Of a stretch of DNA of 64,000 nucleotides, positions 1 through 10,486 are shown piece by piece. Where the stretch lies: positions 124,001 through 188,000 of the forward strand of contig JAFTXG010000022.1 in NCBI GenBank assembly GCA_017461725.1. The letters are read 5' to 3'. The notes beneath the pieces were generated by a model that was given only the letters and a program-made list of their open reading frames with translations, did not search any database and had not been told where the DNA came from. The position numbers were made by a program, and so were the translations under genes. Source of the DNA: Lachnospiraceae bacterium. Its GTDB lineage: Bacteria; Bacillota; Clostridia; Lachnospirales; Lachnospiraceae. The first letter of the stretch is position 1. Every line of letters starts with the position of its first letter.

Positions 1-1686
1 GGCTCTGAGACGAAGGCTCCTGAAACCAAGGCACCGGACAAGGCGACCGAGGCCGGAGGACAGGAGACGAAAGCGTCCGATGATGTGGAGGAGTTCAACA
101 TTTTTGCTCCGTATGATGAGACAGTTAAGCTCACCTTTGCGAGAACTGAGTCTACCGATGGATATCCTGAAGGCCAGAGCATGTATGACAATGTATTTAT
201 TGATTTCGTTAAGGATTATCTGAATGTTGAGATTGAGTATGAGATTACAAGAAACAGCCAGGATGATTATCTCCAAGCACTGAACATGGCGATTACCGGC
301 GGAGAACTTCCGGATTCGATTTTCCTTTGCGGAAGCGTAGTGGATACCCTTGCAACCGTTAACGAGCTGATCGCTGAGGATATGGTTTGCGATATCACCG
401 AAGTGTATGAAAAGTACGCAAGTGATGAAATCAAGGAAATTTACAACAGTTACGGTGAAAATTGTCACAGTATCGTGACTGTTGACGGAAAGCTGATGGG
501 TCTGCAGCAGAATCTGAACACCTCCGATGTCCGTAATATGGTTCATATTCGCCAGGACTGGCTGGATAAGCTGGGCATTAAGCTGGACGAGGATGGAGAT
601 AATCTGATCACCCTTGAGGAGCTGGAGACTGTTTTGAACGAGTTTGTTGCAAAGGATCCCGGAAACAGCGGAAATCCTGTCGGTATGTTTGTAGCTAACT
701 TCAATGCAAAGAGTGCCAACTACAGTGCAAATCTGGTTTCCAACGTATTTGGTGCTCGCATCATGTACTGGTATCAGGATGAAAACGGCAACGCTGTCGA
801 CGGAAGCGTTTCTCATGAGGTAAAGGATGCTCTGGGTTGGTTTGTCGATATGTACGATAAGGGCCTGATCGATCCTCAGATCGGTATCACCAACATGGAT
901 GCAGGTATGGCAATGATGGCAAACGGACGTTGTGGAGTAGCGTTTGGAAACAATACGATGTCCAACTGGTTCTTCCAGGATACCTATGTGGCATTCCCCG
1001 AGGCTGACTTCTCCGCATACGGACTGGACAACGGTACCGGAGTGATGATCAATCCCAGCTTCGACAGTGTTACCAAGTATGTGATGATCAGCAAGGATTG
1101 TGAAAATCCTGAGGCTCTGATGAAGGTTATCAGTCTGGTTTATACCTTGGCACGAAATGAGGAGTTCCGCGAGTCCATCAAGGACGAGTACCCCGAGGTT
1201 TATGAGGCAGCTTGTCAGTCCGGCTTTGCTTCTCTTTACAATCCTACCGGAATGAACCTTTCCAACGCAAATGATACCTTCACTGCTTACTTCATGTATG
1301 ACGACTGGAAAAACGGTAAGATTACGGATGAAGAGTACAAAGCATATGATGAGGAAGAGTATAACGTAGCGGTCAAGGTTAAGAACGGAGAGGCGATGGA
1401 GCCCTCAGAGCGAATCATCGCTGACTGGTGCTTCGAGGCATTAGGAAAATGCTATGAGATGAAGACCAGCGGTAAAGCTCAGCTGCTGAAACACCTGGGT
1501 GTTACCACCACACCGACCATGGACACCAACTATGCTGATATGAAGGCTTGTATCGCTGAGTGGTGGATCAAGATCATTACCGGAGAGGTTTCTCTGGATG
1601 ACGGCTTTGATTTGTTCGTGGAAGAGTACAATGCTCTCGGCGGTGAGGATGTTTTGAAGGAAGTCGAAGAGATGTACCTTAATTAA
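1..1686 (+). CDS. ABC transporter extracellular sugar-binding protein, 5' partial
   Basis: The open frame runs from base 1, so the signal peptide and lipobox lie outside the window. What remains begins with a T/K/E/A-rich linker typical of the segment after a lipoprotein cysteine, then about 530 residues of a family 1 (LplA/YtcQ-like) solute-binding protein. Such proteins capture an oligosaccharide outside the membrane and deliver it to the permeases that follow. The phrase WLDKLGI followed by a loop DEDGDNLITLEE (bases 586-621) fits a calcium-binding EF-hand loop. Two LplB/YtcP-type permeases lie downstream, and no ATPase gene is present, so a shared MsmX-like ATPase elsewhere is likely. The substrate cannot be read from sequence. 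Confidence 0.9.
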   Translation, partial: GSETKAPETKAPDKATEAGGQETKASDDVEEFNIFAPYDETVKLTFARTESTDGYPEGQSMYDNVFIDFVKDYLNVEIEYEITRNSQDDYLQALNMAITGGELPDSIFLCGSVVDTLATVNELIAEDMVCDITEVYEKYASDEIKEIYNSYGENCHSIVTVDGKLMGLQQNLNTSDVRNMVHIRQDWLDKLGIKLDEDGDNLITLEELETVLNEFVAKDPGNSGNPVGMFVANFNAKSANYSANLVSNVFGARIMYWYQDENGNAVDGSVSHEVKDALGWFVDMYDKGLIDPQIGITNMDAGMAMMANGRCGVAFGNNTMSNWFFQDTYVAFPEADFSAYGLDNGTGVMINPSFDSVTKYVMISKDCENPEALMKVISLVYTLARNEEFRESIKDEYPEVYEAACQSGFASLYNPTGMNLSNANDTFTAYFMYDDWKNGKITDEEYKAYDEEEYNVAVKVKNGEAMEPSERIIADWCFEALGKCYEMKTSGKAQLLKHLGVTTTPTMDTNYADMKACIAEWWIKIITGEVSLDDGFDLFVEEYNALGGEDVLKEVEEMYLN

Positions 1687-1729
1687 TGGAATACAGTGTT
1701 GTCCGATTACCGAATACGGATCTAAGATA

Positions 1730-1758
1730 GTGGAAGGAGGAGGTTTTCCTCCTTCCAC
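1730..1758 (+). other. Intercistronic stem-loop between binding protein and permease
   Basis: GTGGAAGGAGG at 1730-1740 pairs perfectly with CCTCCTTCCAC at 1748-1758 around a 7-nt loop, and a TTTT follows a few bases later. Stable hairpins here commonly protect the upstream binding-protein mRNA or partly terminate transcription, giving more binding protein than permease. That role is inferred. Confidence 0.65.
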
Positions 1759-1781
1759 GGTCATTTTGATTAGGAGTCGAT

Positions 1782-2711
1782 ATGAAAAAGACAAAATATG
1801 AAAAACAGGTCAGAGCAAAAAAGTCATACAAGACCAGTCAGCGCTATTATCATCTTATGTTGCTGCCCGGAATGATCTTTTTGGTTCTGTTTCACTACAT
1901 ACCCATCGGCGGTATCGTTATGGCCTTCCAGAATTTCGTCCCTTCCAAGGGACTGTTTCGGTCTGATTGGGTGGGACTCAAGAATTTCGAGAGACTGCTC
2001 ATCAAAAAAGATATTCAGGAGTTGCTGCGCAATACTCTGGTCATCTCCATCGGCAAGATTCTTGTGGTTATGGTTGTGGCGGTGTTATTTGCCATACTGC
2101 TGAATGAAATCAGGCATATGAGATTGAAAAAAGGGGTGCAGACCATCGTATATCTGCCCCATTTCCTTTCCTGGGCAGTCCTTGCCCCCATCGTATATAA
2201 TCTTCTGGGTATGGACGGAATGGTCAATGATGTACTGAACGCGTTGGGACTGGAGAGTGTTAATTTCCTGGGAAGCAATAAAACTTTTCAGGGAACGGTC
2301 ATCGGAACTTATGTGTGGAAAGAGTTTGGTTATGCCTCGATCGTCTATTTGGCGGCGATCACCGGTGTGGACCCGGGACTCCACGAGGCAGCCGCTATCG
2401 ACGGTGCTTCCTGGTGGAGAAGGGTGTGGCATGTGACGCTTCCTGCCATGCTGCCGATTATCGTCTTGATGCTGGCAATCAATGTGGGAAATATACTCAG
2501 TGCCGGTTTTGATCAGGTGTACAACCTGTATAATATCAGGGTTTATGAGACCGGAGACATTCTGGATACCTATGTTTTCCGTGTGGGTCTGGAAGGCCGT
2601 CAGTACAGTCTTGGTACGGCTGTGGATCTGGTGAAATCTGTTGTCGGCCTGGTGTTGATGCTCAGTGTCAATGGCCTGTCAAAGAAGATATTGCATCGGA
2701 GCGTTTTCTGA
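1782..2711 (+). CDS. Sugar ABC transporter permease (LplB/YteP type)
   Basis: A 309-residue inner-membrane permease with a charged K/R-rich N terminus and about six hydrophobic segments, the first near residues 25-45. Near residue 205 it has the cytoplasmic EAA loop, EAAAIDGASWWRRVWHV, which docks the ATPase. This motif and the length fit the MalF/LplB side of carbohydrate importers. It sits 95 bp after the binding-protein gene and 18 bp before the second permease, so the three form one operon. The ATG follows GATTAGGAGTCGAT, a reasonable ribosome site. It pairs with the next gene to form the channel; the substrate is unknown. Confidence 0.93.
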   Translation: MKKTKYEKQVRAKKSYKTSQRYYHLMLLPGMIFLVLFHYIPIGGIVMAFQNFVPSKGLFRSDWVGLKNFERLLIKKDIQELLRNTLVISIGKILVVMVVAVLFAILLNEIRHMRLKKGVQTIVYLPHFLSWAVLAPIVYNLLGMDGMVNDVLNALGLESVNFLGSNKTFQGTVIGTYVWKEFGYASIVYLAAITGVDPGLHEAAAIDGASWWRRVWHVTLPAMLPIIVLMLAINVGNILSAGFDQVYNLYNIRVYETGDILDTYVFRVGLEGRQYSLGTAVDLVKSVVGLVLMLSVNGLSKKILHRSVF

Positions 2712-2729
2712 GAAAGAGGAGAGTATTGT

Positions 2730-3623
2730 ATGATTGAAAATAAAAGCTTGGCTTCGCGGATTAGAATAGTCTTAACCTATATCATCATTATTCTGGCAGG
2801 ACTCCTGTGCCTTTTTCCTCTTTGGAATGTGGTAGCGATTTCGTTCAGTTCCAGCTGGGCTGTTGTGGCAGATAAAGTTACCTGGTACCCCATTGACTTT
2901 ACGCTGGTTTCCTATAAGGAGCTGTTTAAAGATAACCAGTTCTGGAGATCCTTCGGAATTTCGGTTACCCGTGTAGTACTTTCACTGGTGATCAATATGA
3001 TCATAATGGTTTTGATGGCATACCCACTGTCAAAGACAGAAGATGAGTTTCGCGGCAGAAACATCTATATGGGTCTGCTGATCATAGCGATGCTGTTCAA
3101 CGGAGGAACCATTCCCACCTATCTGGTGGTTAAACAGTATGGGCTGCTCAATTCGGTTTGGGCATTGGTTCTGACCGGTGCTGTACCCATTTTCAATACG
3201 ATCATGGTGAAGAACTTTTTTGTGGGAATTCCCAAATCTCTGGAGGAGGCAGCGATCATTGACGGAGCAAATCCGCTGCAGGTGTTGGTTCGGATATTTA
3301 TTCCCTGTTCCAAACCTGTTCTGGCAACCGTGGCGCTGTTCAGTATTGTAGGTAACTGGAATGACTATTTTAAGGGCTTGATTTACATGCCCAAGTTAAA
3401 AAATCTTCCGCTCATGTCCTACATCCGGGATATTGTGATCAATCTCCAGCAGCTGGCAGAAAGCGGAGCGTCTGCGGAGGAGCTGGCCAGTGCGGCGCAG
3501 ATTTCCAGCGATGCGCTGAATTCGGCGAAGATCGTGGTAGCGGTGGTTCCGCTGTTAATTATTTACCCGCTGCTGCAGAAATATCTGATCACCGGTATTA
3601 CCATCGGCTCAGTCAAGGAGTAG
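2730..3623 (+). CDS. Sugar ABC transporter permease (LplC/YtcP type)
   Basis: A 297-residue inner-membrane permease, the MalG-like partner of the preceding gene. The EAA loop appears as EEAAIIDGANPLQVLVRIF near residue 172, and about six membrane segments are visible. GAAAGAGGAGAG precedes the ATG. The stop codon TAG lies at 3621-3623, so its last 11 bases overlap the 3' end of the convergent histidine kinase gene. Such tail-to-tail packing suggests that importer and two-component system have been inherited as one unit. Confidence 0.93.
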   Translation: MIENKSLASRIRIVLTYIIIILAGLLCLFPLWNVVAISFSSSWAVVADKVTWYPIDFTLVSYKELFKDNQFWRSFGISVTRVVLSLVINMIIMVLMAYPLSKTEDEFRGRNIYMGLLIIAMLFNGGTIPTYLVVKQYGLLNSVWALVLTGAVPIFNTIMVKNFFVGIPKSLEEAAIIDGANPLQVLVRIFIPCSKPVLATVALFSIVGNWNDYFKGLIYMPKLKNLPLMSYIRDIVINLQQLAESGASAEELASAAQISSDALNSAKIVVAVVPLLIIYPLLQKYLITGITIGSVKE

Positions 3624-5343
3624 TGGTGATATCCGAGAACCCTTGTTTAGGGATGGTCAGGGTCGCTACGGTCCCCTTGTCCATCTCGCTGCTGTAGCTT
3701 AAACCGTATTGTTTTCCGTACTGCAGCTGTGCCCTGGTGTGGACGTTGCCGATGCCGTAGCCGTCGGAATTACAGGTCAGTATTCGGGCTAGCTGTGATT
3801 CGGGAATACCGGGACCATTGTCTGAAATCTGGAAAATCAGTGCGTTTTCGGAAGAACGTATGGAGATCGCCAGGCATCCGCGCTCGGCGGTGGTTTTGCA
3901 GTCAATGCCGTGCTTGAGGGCATTTTCCACCAGTGGCTGCAGCATCAGATTGATCATGGAGCAGGACAGGGCCTCCTCATCGATATCATAGACCACATCA
4001 AAGGAATCAGAGTGCATCATCAGCTGAATATTGATGTAGGAGCGGACATTTTCCAGTTCGTCCTGAACGGAAATCAGATCCTTTCCTTTGTTCAGTGAGG
4101 TGCGGTAGAAGGTGGACAGATATCGGGTCACCTGTCCGATCTCGTGCTGCCCGGCCAGAATCGCCTTACTGTTGATCAGGGAAAGGGAGTTGTAGAAAAA
4201 GTGGGGGTTTATCTGTGCCTGTAATGATTTCAATTCCAGCTTTGTCTGCAGGATCTTCGCGTTCAGGGTCTCATTAATCAGGTGATTCAGTTCATGTACC
4301 ATGTGCTCAAAGGTCTGCAGCAACTGACCGACCTCGTCGGAGGAATGGTAGGACACAGTGACCTTATAGTTTCCCTGTTCCACCTGTCGCATATTGTCAG
4401 ACAGCTTTTCCAGCGGACGGACGATCATGCTGGAGAGCCAGGAACTGAGCAAAAGGACAAGGAGAAGACATATAAAGATAATGACAACGATGGTTGAGGT
4501 GATGACCTGTATGGGCTCTGTGATTGTGCTGACGGGACGATAGATGCAGAGTGTCCAGTCATTGTTCAATGTGGGAACGGTCTCAATAATATAGGATGCC
4601 AGTTCCCTGGTATGGAGTTGTGCATTGATTAGCTGTTCAGCAGACAGTGGATCATTCTGCATGTCTGCGGTGCTATAGTTGTATATCTGTTGCCCTTGCC
4701 CGTCAATCAGTATTACGCCGTAGGATTCGGTGTAGAGAGAGGACAGGCTGGCGAAAACCTGATCGTAATTTAGGGTAACGACGATCAGAGAGGTCTGGTC
4801 GGCAGGGATGTCATAAAAGCGATTGACCAGAGACAGGGTATGTTCATCGAAGGAATAAAGCCAGATCGGGCGTTGGGTGCTACAGGCATCCGCATACCAG
4901 CTGAGATGACTGATTTCGCTGAGTGGTTCCAGCTTGGTTTTTCGGGGATAGATGTTTAAATCCGAATAAATGGTGATCTCACTGATATCGGGGTACAGAT
5001 ATTGCAAGGTAGTCGTAAACGGTTCCAACGATTTGGTGTACGCCACATACATTTCGTAGTTTGTGGTGTACTTGCCATTTAAGATTTTTAGGACATCGTT
5101 ATTCCAGATAATATAGTTGGCAATGTTGTCATACTCACTCAGTCGGGAAGAAATTCTGAGATTTTCCTGCAGCAAAGAGTCGCGAAGAACCGTTTTTTCC
5201 CGATCAATCAACAGATCTCGGACCTGATTGTAGCAAAAGAAGCCGAGGATGATGGTGGGCAGAAAACTGGTCAGCAGACAAATGATGAAAATCTTTTTCT
5301 GGAATTTTAAATTTTTGAAACGTTCCAGCATATCCTTATTCAT
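3613..5343 (-). CDS. Sensor histidine kinase, YesM/LytS type
   Basis: A 576-residue membrane sensor kinase. One transmembrane segment near residues 18-38 and another near 280-302 flank an extracellular sensor of about 240 residues, followed by a HAMP-like stretch. The phosphoacceptor motif is QINPHFFYNSL, with His381, typical of the His_kinase family of YesM. The ATPase part shows PLVENALKHG and DNGPGIP. It overlaps the upstream response-regulator gene by 8 bp, so the two are co-translated. By position it should sense an extracellular sugar, or the loaded binding protein, and control the adjacent importer. That link is inferred from gene order, which is common for YesMN-type pairs. Confidence 0.93.
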   Translation of the reverse strand: MNKDMLERFKNLKFQKKIFIICLLTSFLPTIILGFFCYNQVRDLLIDREKTVLRDSLLQENLRISSRLSEYDNIANYIIWNNDVLKILNGKYTTNYEMYVAYTKSLEPFTTTLQYLYPDISEITIYSDLNIYPRKTKLEPLSEISHLSWYADACSTQRPIWLYSFDEHTLSLVNRFYDIPADQTSLIVVTLNYDQVFASLSSLYTESYGVILIDGQGQQIYNYSTADMQNDPLSAEQLINAQLHTRELASYIIETVPTLNNDWTLCIYRPVSTITEPIQVITSTIVVIIFICLLLVLLLSSWLSSMIVRPLEKLSDNMRQVEQGNYKVTVSYHSSDEVGQLLQTFEHMVHELNHLINETLNAKILQTKLELKSLQAQINPHFFYNSLSLINSKAILAGQHEIGQVTRYLSTFYRTSLNKGKDLISVQDELENVRSYINIQLMMHSDSFDVVYDIDEEALSCSMINLMLQPLVENALKHGIDCKTTAERGCLAISIRSSENALIFQISDNGPGIPESQLARILTCNSDGYGIGNVHTRAQLQYGKQYGLSYSSEMDKGTVATLTIPKQGFSDITTTP

Positions 5344-6886
5344 TCCCTTCTGATGATTTGTAATTCTGGGTGCGGAATCGGTCCGGTGTCATGCCGAAGT
5401 CTGTGGCGAAGCTTTTGCAGAAATAGGAAAGGTTGGAGTAGCCGACGCGCTGAGAAATATCCTTGACGGACAGATCCGTATTGAGCAGCAGATCTCTGGC
5501 TTTTTCCATTCGCACATTTTTGATGTATTTGTTAAGACCGTAACCGTTTTGTTCGATAAACAGAGCGCTGAGATACTGAGGAGACAGATACACCGTTTTC
5601 GCTAGAATATCTAAGCTTAAGTCGTTTGGATAATGATTATGGATGTATTGCTTTACCTGCTGCAGTGCATGCCTGGGTGAATCCTGTTCATGTTCAAAAA
5701 TGGCGGTCAGCTCGTCGGTCAGTCGGAGCAAGAGGGATTCAATCGGTGCCATGTGGACAGAGATGGAGATCGTTTTTGCGTATTCGTCAAATTTCTGCTG
5801 GGTGTCCTCTGGAAATCCGTCCAGCAGCAGTTTCAGCACGTTGGTGCAGATAAAACGACAGTAGATCTGGGAATGCATGCGGCTCCGCAAGGAATCAATC
5901 AGGAGAGTAATGTGCTGCTTCAGGCGCACTGCATCTTTAAATTGGATGTCCATATGCAGCTGCTTCATGAGTGCGTCGCTGTTCTCTGGGGGGAGGGCTG
6001 AAAGTGCAGGCCGCGGGTCGTGAGAGTCAATCAGTATGTTCTGAAAGAAATTCTCCGTGAGTGTTCTTTCTGCTTCCTCGTAGGCCAGAGGAATATCTTC
6101 CGGTGCAGAAAATGATTTGCTGATGGCAATGCGGCAGCGGGAATGAAGATTATTCTGAATGTGGAGCATAAGCTTGTCGGCAAGAGACTGATACCAGGAT
6201 AAAGGATGTCGAGGTCCGTCAAACAGGATCAGGCTCTGCGAAGGGTTAAGGTTAATGTAGTAGCAGTGGTTTGACAGAAATTTATTCAGATCGTTCGGAA
6301 ACAAAAAGCGATCTGTACTGTCCTGATCGGTACCGAAATAGTCCTGTTCCATCTGGAGCAGAATCAGACGATGACAGTCATAGACAAAGGAGAAGTCCAG
6401 CTGAGGGTAGCGTAATTTAAGGCTGTCGATACTGGTTTTGTTTATGATCTTATACAGAATATGATTCTGTGTGATATCAAAGCTGATTTTCTTTTCCTGA
6501 TTCAGCTTTTCGTGGGTTTGAATATTGCCCAGAACGTTTAAGATTGTGTTTTGGAACTCATCCGGGTCGATGGGTTTTAAGATATAATTAATCGCATGTA
6601 AAGACAGTGCTTTTTTTACATAGTCGAAATCGTTATGTCCGCTGAAAAAAATTAACTGGATATCGGGATATAGTTTTTGGGCTTCGGCGGCCAGAGTCAG
6701 CCCGTCTACGAATGGCATAAGGACATCGGTCAGCAGAATATCAAATTTCTTTTTCCGAAGCAGTTCCAGCGCGATTTTTCCGTTGGCAGCTTCACTGAGT
6801 TCAAGGGGAAAATTATTTTGGGTCAACAAATGACGGATGACGTTGCGCTCGACAGCCTCATCGTCGACAAAAAGAATCTGGTACAT
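5336..6886 (-). CDS. Response regulator with AraC-type DNA-binding domain (YesN type)
   Basis: A 516-residue regulator. An N-terminal receiver domain carries the acidic DDE pair near residue 9, phosphoacceptor Asp54 in LLTDVLMP and the conserved Lys in LKPID. A variable middle region of about 280 residues follows. The C-terminal 100 residues form an AraC double helix-turn-helix, with YLSPQYLSALF and the second-helix signature SNLSYFCKSF. The start at 6886 was chosen over an upstream ATG because GGAGGAGATC lies 4 bp in front of it. It is the partner of the histidine kinase just downstream and probably activates the neighbouring importer operon. Confidence 0.92.
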   Translation of the reverse strand: MYQILFVDDEAVERNVIRHLLTQNNFPLELSEAANGKIALELLRKKKFDILLTDVLMPFVDGLTLAAEAQKLYPDIQLIFFSGHNDFDYVKKALSLHAINYILKPIDPDEFQNTILNVLGNIQTHEKLNQEKKISFDITQNHILYKIINKTSIDSLKLRYPQLDFSFVYDCHRLILLQMEQDYFGTDQDSTDRFLFPNDLNKFLSNHCYYINLNPSQSLILFDGPRHPLSWYQSLADKLMLHIQNNLHSRCRIAISKSFSAPEDIPLAYEEAERTLTENFFQNILIDSHDPRPALSALPPENSDALMKQLHMDIQFKDAVRLKQHITLLIDSLRSRMHSQIYCRFICTNVLKLLLDGFPEDTQQKFDEYAKTISISVHMAPIESLLLRLTDELTAIFEHEQDSPRHALQQVKQYIHNHYPNDLSLDILAKTVYLSPQYLSALFIEQNGYGLNKYIKNVRMEKARDLLLNTDLSVKDISQRVGYSNLSYFCKSFATDFGMTPDRFRTQNYKSSEGNE

Positions 6887-7108
6887 AAATGATCTCCTCC
6901 GAAAAATGATTTCATGGCCGGTCAATTAAGTTCATTTTAATGTAGTTCGACATAAAAAGTAAAGGGAATTTTATCCATATGAAAAGAATCACGAAATTCT
7001 TTTGTGGCAGATAGAAAATTTGTTGTGTAAAAAAATATAACAGTGCGCTGATGGGGCGGAAGAATTTTCATGATTACAAGAGCAAAAAACAGAGTGGAGG
7101 GCAAGACA

Positions 7109-7897
7109 ATGCGAAAAATCGGAATTCATTTGCATGCAAAGAGCGGATTGAAATTAGAGGAGTATATTCGGACAATAAAGGAACTGGGGTTTGAGACGGT
7201 TTTTTCCGGTGTACAAGCACGCGAAGAAATGTGGAAAAACGCGGAGTTGTTAAATAAGGCAGGGATAAGCTATGACACATTGCATGCGCCGTTTGGGCAT
7301 ATCAATGATATCTGGTATGCCGGTGACGGCGGTATGGAAATGTACAGAGAGCTGACTGACTGTATTGATGTTTGCTGCGAGGTGGGAGCGCCGATTGCGG
7401 TCGTACACCTCTCTTCAGGAGTTCAGGCACCGCCGCCCACCGATATCGGACGCGGTCGGTTTATCGACTTGGTGGATTACGCTGCGGGGAAGGGGATCAC
7501 GGTTGCTTTTGAAAACCAGCGAAAGCTTGGGAATATTGCATGGGCTTTTGAGGAGTTCAAAGAAGCGGAAAATGTGGGATTTTGCTGGGATTGCGGGCAT
7601 GAAGCGTGTTTCACTCCCGGACGAGAGTACATGCCACTGTTTGGAGATCGTTTGGTGTGCACACATATCCATGATAACAACAGGGATTACGACGAGGATA
7701 TTCATATTCTACCCTTCGATGGAAAAATTGATTTTGCGCATACGGCAAGTCAGATTCGTGAGAGCGGATTTAAAGGCGCACTCATGTTGGAAGTGAATGG
7801 AAACGGTGAATATTATCGGGAGATGTCCTGCGAAGCTTTTCTGATACGGGCAGCGGAGGCGATAAAGCAGTTAAGGGATATGGTGGATGGTTTGTAA
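7109..7897 (+). CDS. Sugar phosphate isomerase/epimerase family protein (AP_endonuc_2 TIM barrel)
   Basis: A 262-residue protein of the xylose-isomerase-like TIM-barrel superfamily. Visible conserved features are an early HAPFGH with metal-binding His, VVHLSSG, AFENQ with a metal-ligand Glu, GFCWDCGHEACF, CTHIHDNN and MLEVNGNG. These are the usual His/Glu/Asp metal ligands of the family. The start at 7109 has GTGGAGGGC 7 bp upstream, better than the ATG at 7070. It is divergent from the YesMN genes and so may act on a sugar brought in by the neighbouring importer, but the substrate cannot be assigned. Confidence 0.8.
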   Translation: MRKIGIHLHAKSGLKLEEYIRTIKELGFETVFSGVQAREEMWKNAELLNKAGISYDTLHAPFGHINDIWYAGDGGMEMYRELTDCIDVCCEVGAPIAVVHLSSGVQAPPPTDIGRGRFIDLVDYAAGKGITVAFENQRKLGNIAWAFEEFKEAENVGFCWDCGHEACFTPGREYMPLFGDRLVCTHIHDNNRDYDEDIHILPFDGKIDFAHTASQIRESGFKGALMLEVNGNGEYYREMSCEAFLIRAAEAIKQLRDMVDGL

Positions 7898-7954
7898 TAG
7901 AGGAGACTGTCGGTAAAGCGTTTGATTGACCGGTATGCGAATAAGGGAATTCGA

Positions 7955-7987
7955 GAAAAAGGCTGTCGGAACACCCGACAGCCTCTC
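7955..7987 (-). terminator. Rho-independent terminator of gdhA
   Basis: GGCTGTCGG (7961-7969) and CCGACAGCC (7975-7983) form a 9-bp perfect stem with a 5-nt loop. Read on the minus strand it is followed by TTTTT, which places it just after the gdhA stop codon. On the plus strand the tail is CTCTATTG, so it is a weaker stop for the isomerase gene. Confidence 0.85.
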
Positions 7988-8004
7988 TATTGTTTCAATG
8001 TAGA

Positions 8005-9363
<1,359 letters not shown>

Positions 9364-9397
9364 TCATCTCCTTGATGTTTGATTGAATATAAACGGT

Positions 9398-9426
9398 ATT
9401 ATACAAAAAAGAAAATCAGAGAGCAA
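9398..9426 (-). promoter_or_regulatory. gdhA promoter
   Basis: On the minus strand TTGCTC (9426-9421) and TATAAT (9403-9398) are separated by 17 bp, with TG directly before the -10. The expected start point lies about 35 bp before the gdhA ATG. Confidence 0.75.
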
Positions 9427-9625
9427 TACTTTTTTTTGAAATAGAGAGAAAAACCGTAAAATTTTCAGTAAAATGGATTTAATTGCAGGAGAAATTGTAG
9501 AAAATACCGAAGGGATATGAACCATACAGAGAGAGGAAAAGGAGATGCCGGGATTGAGGCAGAAAATACCGGCATGGGATAGAAAGCGGAAAGGGCCGAA
9601 ACAGACGCAGCGGTGGATTCACAAC
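9427..9625. other. Non-coding stretch between gdhA and thiN promoters
   Basis: Roughly 200 purine-rich bases lie between the two divergent promoters. A 49-codon frame starts at the ATG at 9544 but has no spaced ribosome site and resembles nothing I know, so I do not call it. I see no hairpin with a T tail or riboswitch core. Confidence 0.5.
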
Positions 9626-9654
9626 TTGAAAAATACGGTACACTTATATATAAT
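9626..9654 (+). promoter_or_regulatory. thiN promoter
   Basis: TTGAAA (9626-9631), a 17-bp spacer and TATAAT (9649-9654) make a good sigma-A promoter about 75 bp before the thiN start codon. Confidence 0.75.
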
Positions 9655-9730
9655 AGAATGCAGAGAGACGATGAACGGGAAGCAAAGCGATTGAGCGCTG
9701 CTTGCCGGTGAAGAGACGGGAGTAAAATTT

Positions 9731-10345
9731 ATGACAGGAACTTGTGTGATCGTAGGTGCAGGAAATATAGCGGAATCAGAAGTGATCGTAAATCCGGAGG
9801 ATTACGTGATCGGTGCCGACGGCGGCATGGACTATCTGAAGAGACATGGCATTCGGGCGGACATGGCGCTGGGAGATTTTGACTCTCTGGGCTATGTGCC
9901 GGAGCACCATAATCTGGTGGTCCATCCGGTGATGAAGGACGACACGGATATGATGCTGGCAGTGAAAGCGGGGCTGGCGCGGGGGTATCGGAAGTTCCGG
10001 CTGTACGGGGGCTTAGGCGGACGGCTGGACCATACCCTGGCGAATCTGCAGACCTTGATTTGCCTGGCGGAGCAGGGGGCGGAGGCCCAGCTGATCGGCG
10101 AGGGTGTGCGGATCACAGCCATCCACAATGGAAAAATCAGTTTCGATGCGTCACACGAGGGGATTATTTCAGTGTTTTGCCTCAGCGGTAAGGCTGAGGG
10201 TGTGTGGATCAGAGGGCTCAAATATCCGGTGGAGGATGTGGAACTGACCTCAGATCGGCCTCTGGGTGTGAGCAACGAGTTTGTGGGAGTGGAGAGCGAG
10301 ATCGGCGTGAGGGCAGGCACATTGATTATTTTGTGGAACTGCTGA
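9731..10345 (+). CDS. thiN: Thiamine pyrophosphokinase
   Basis: A 204-residue enzyme that transfers pyrophosphate from ATP to thiamine, giving thiamine diphosphate. The N-terminal catalytic half shows IGADGGMDYL, the metal/ATP block LGDFDSLG, the conserved KDDTDMMLA and YGGLGGRLDHTLANL, all hallmarks of the family. The C-terminal substrate-binding half ends with the usual beta segment. Length matches the family. The ATG at 9731 follows GACGGGAGTAAAATTT. It has its own promoter. In many Firmicutes this gene follows rpe/rsgA; here it stands alone. Confidence 0.95.
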   Translation: MTGTCVIVGAGNIAESEVIVNPEDYVIGADGGMDYLKRHGIRADMALGDFDSLGYVPEHHNLVVHPVMKDDTDMMLAVKAGLARGYRKFRLYGGLGGRLDHTLANLQTLICLAEQGAEAQLIGEGVRITAIHNGKISFDASHEGIISVFCLSGKAEGVWIRGLKYPVEDVELTSDRPLGVSNEFVGVESEIGVRAGTLIILWNC

Positions 10346-10442
10346 TAGGTTCCGATGTTGCCGGACGGTTATTTTTCTGTACCTTTATGACAGAACACCG
10401 CTCATCGTGAGTGCAGAATCCTGCTCATTGCGCGTCTATGAC

Positions 10443-10471
10443 TTGCAATCTAAATTATTCTGTGTTATAGT
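10443..10471 (+). promoter_or_regulatory. Promoter of the riboswitch leader
   Basis: TTGCAA (10443-10448), a 17-bp spacer and TATAGT (10466-10471). Transcription should start near 10478, a few bases before the purine aptamer. Confidence 0.75.
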
Positions 10472-10486
10472 TATAACATGTGAGAA

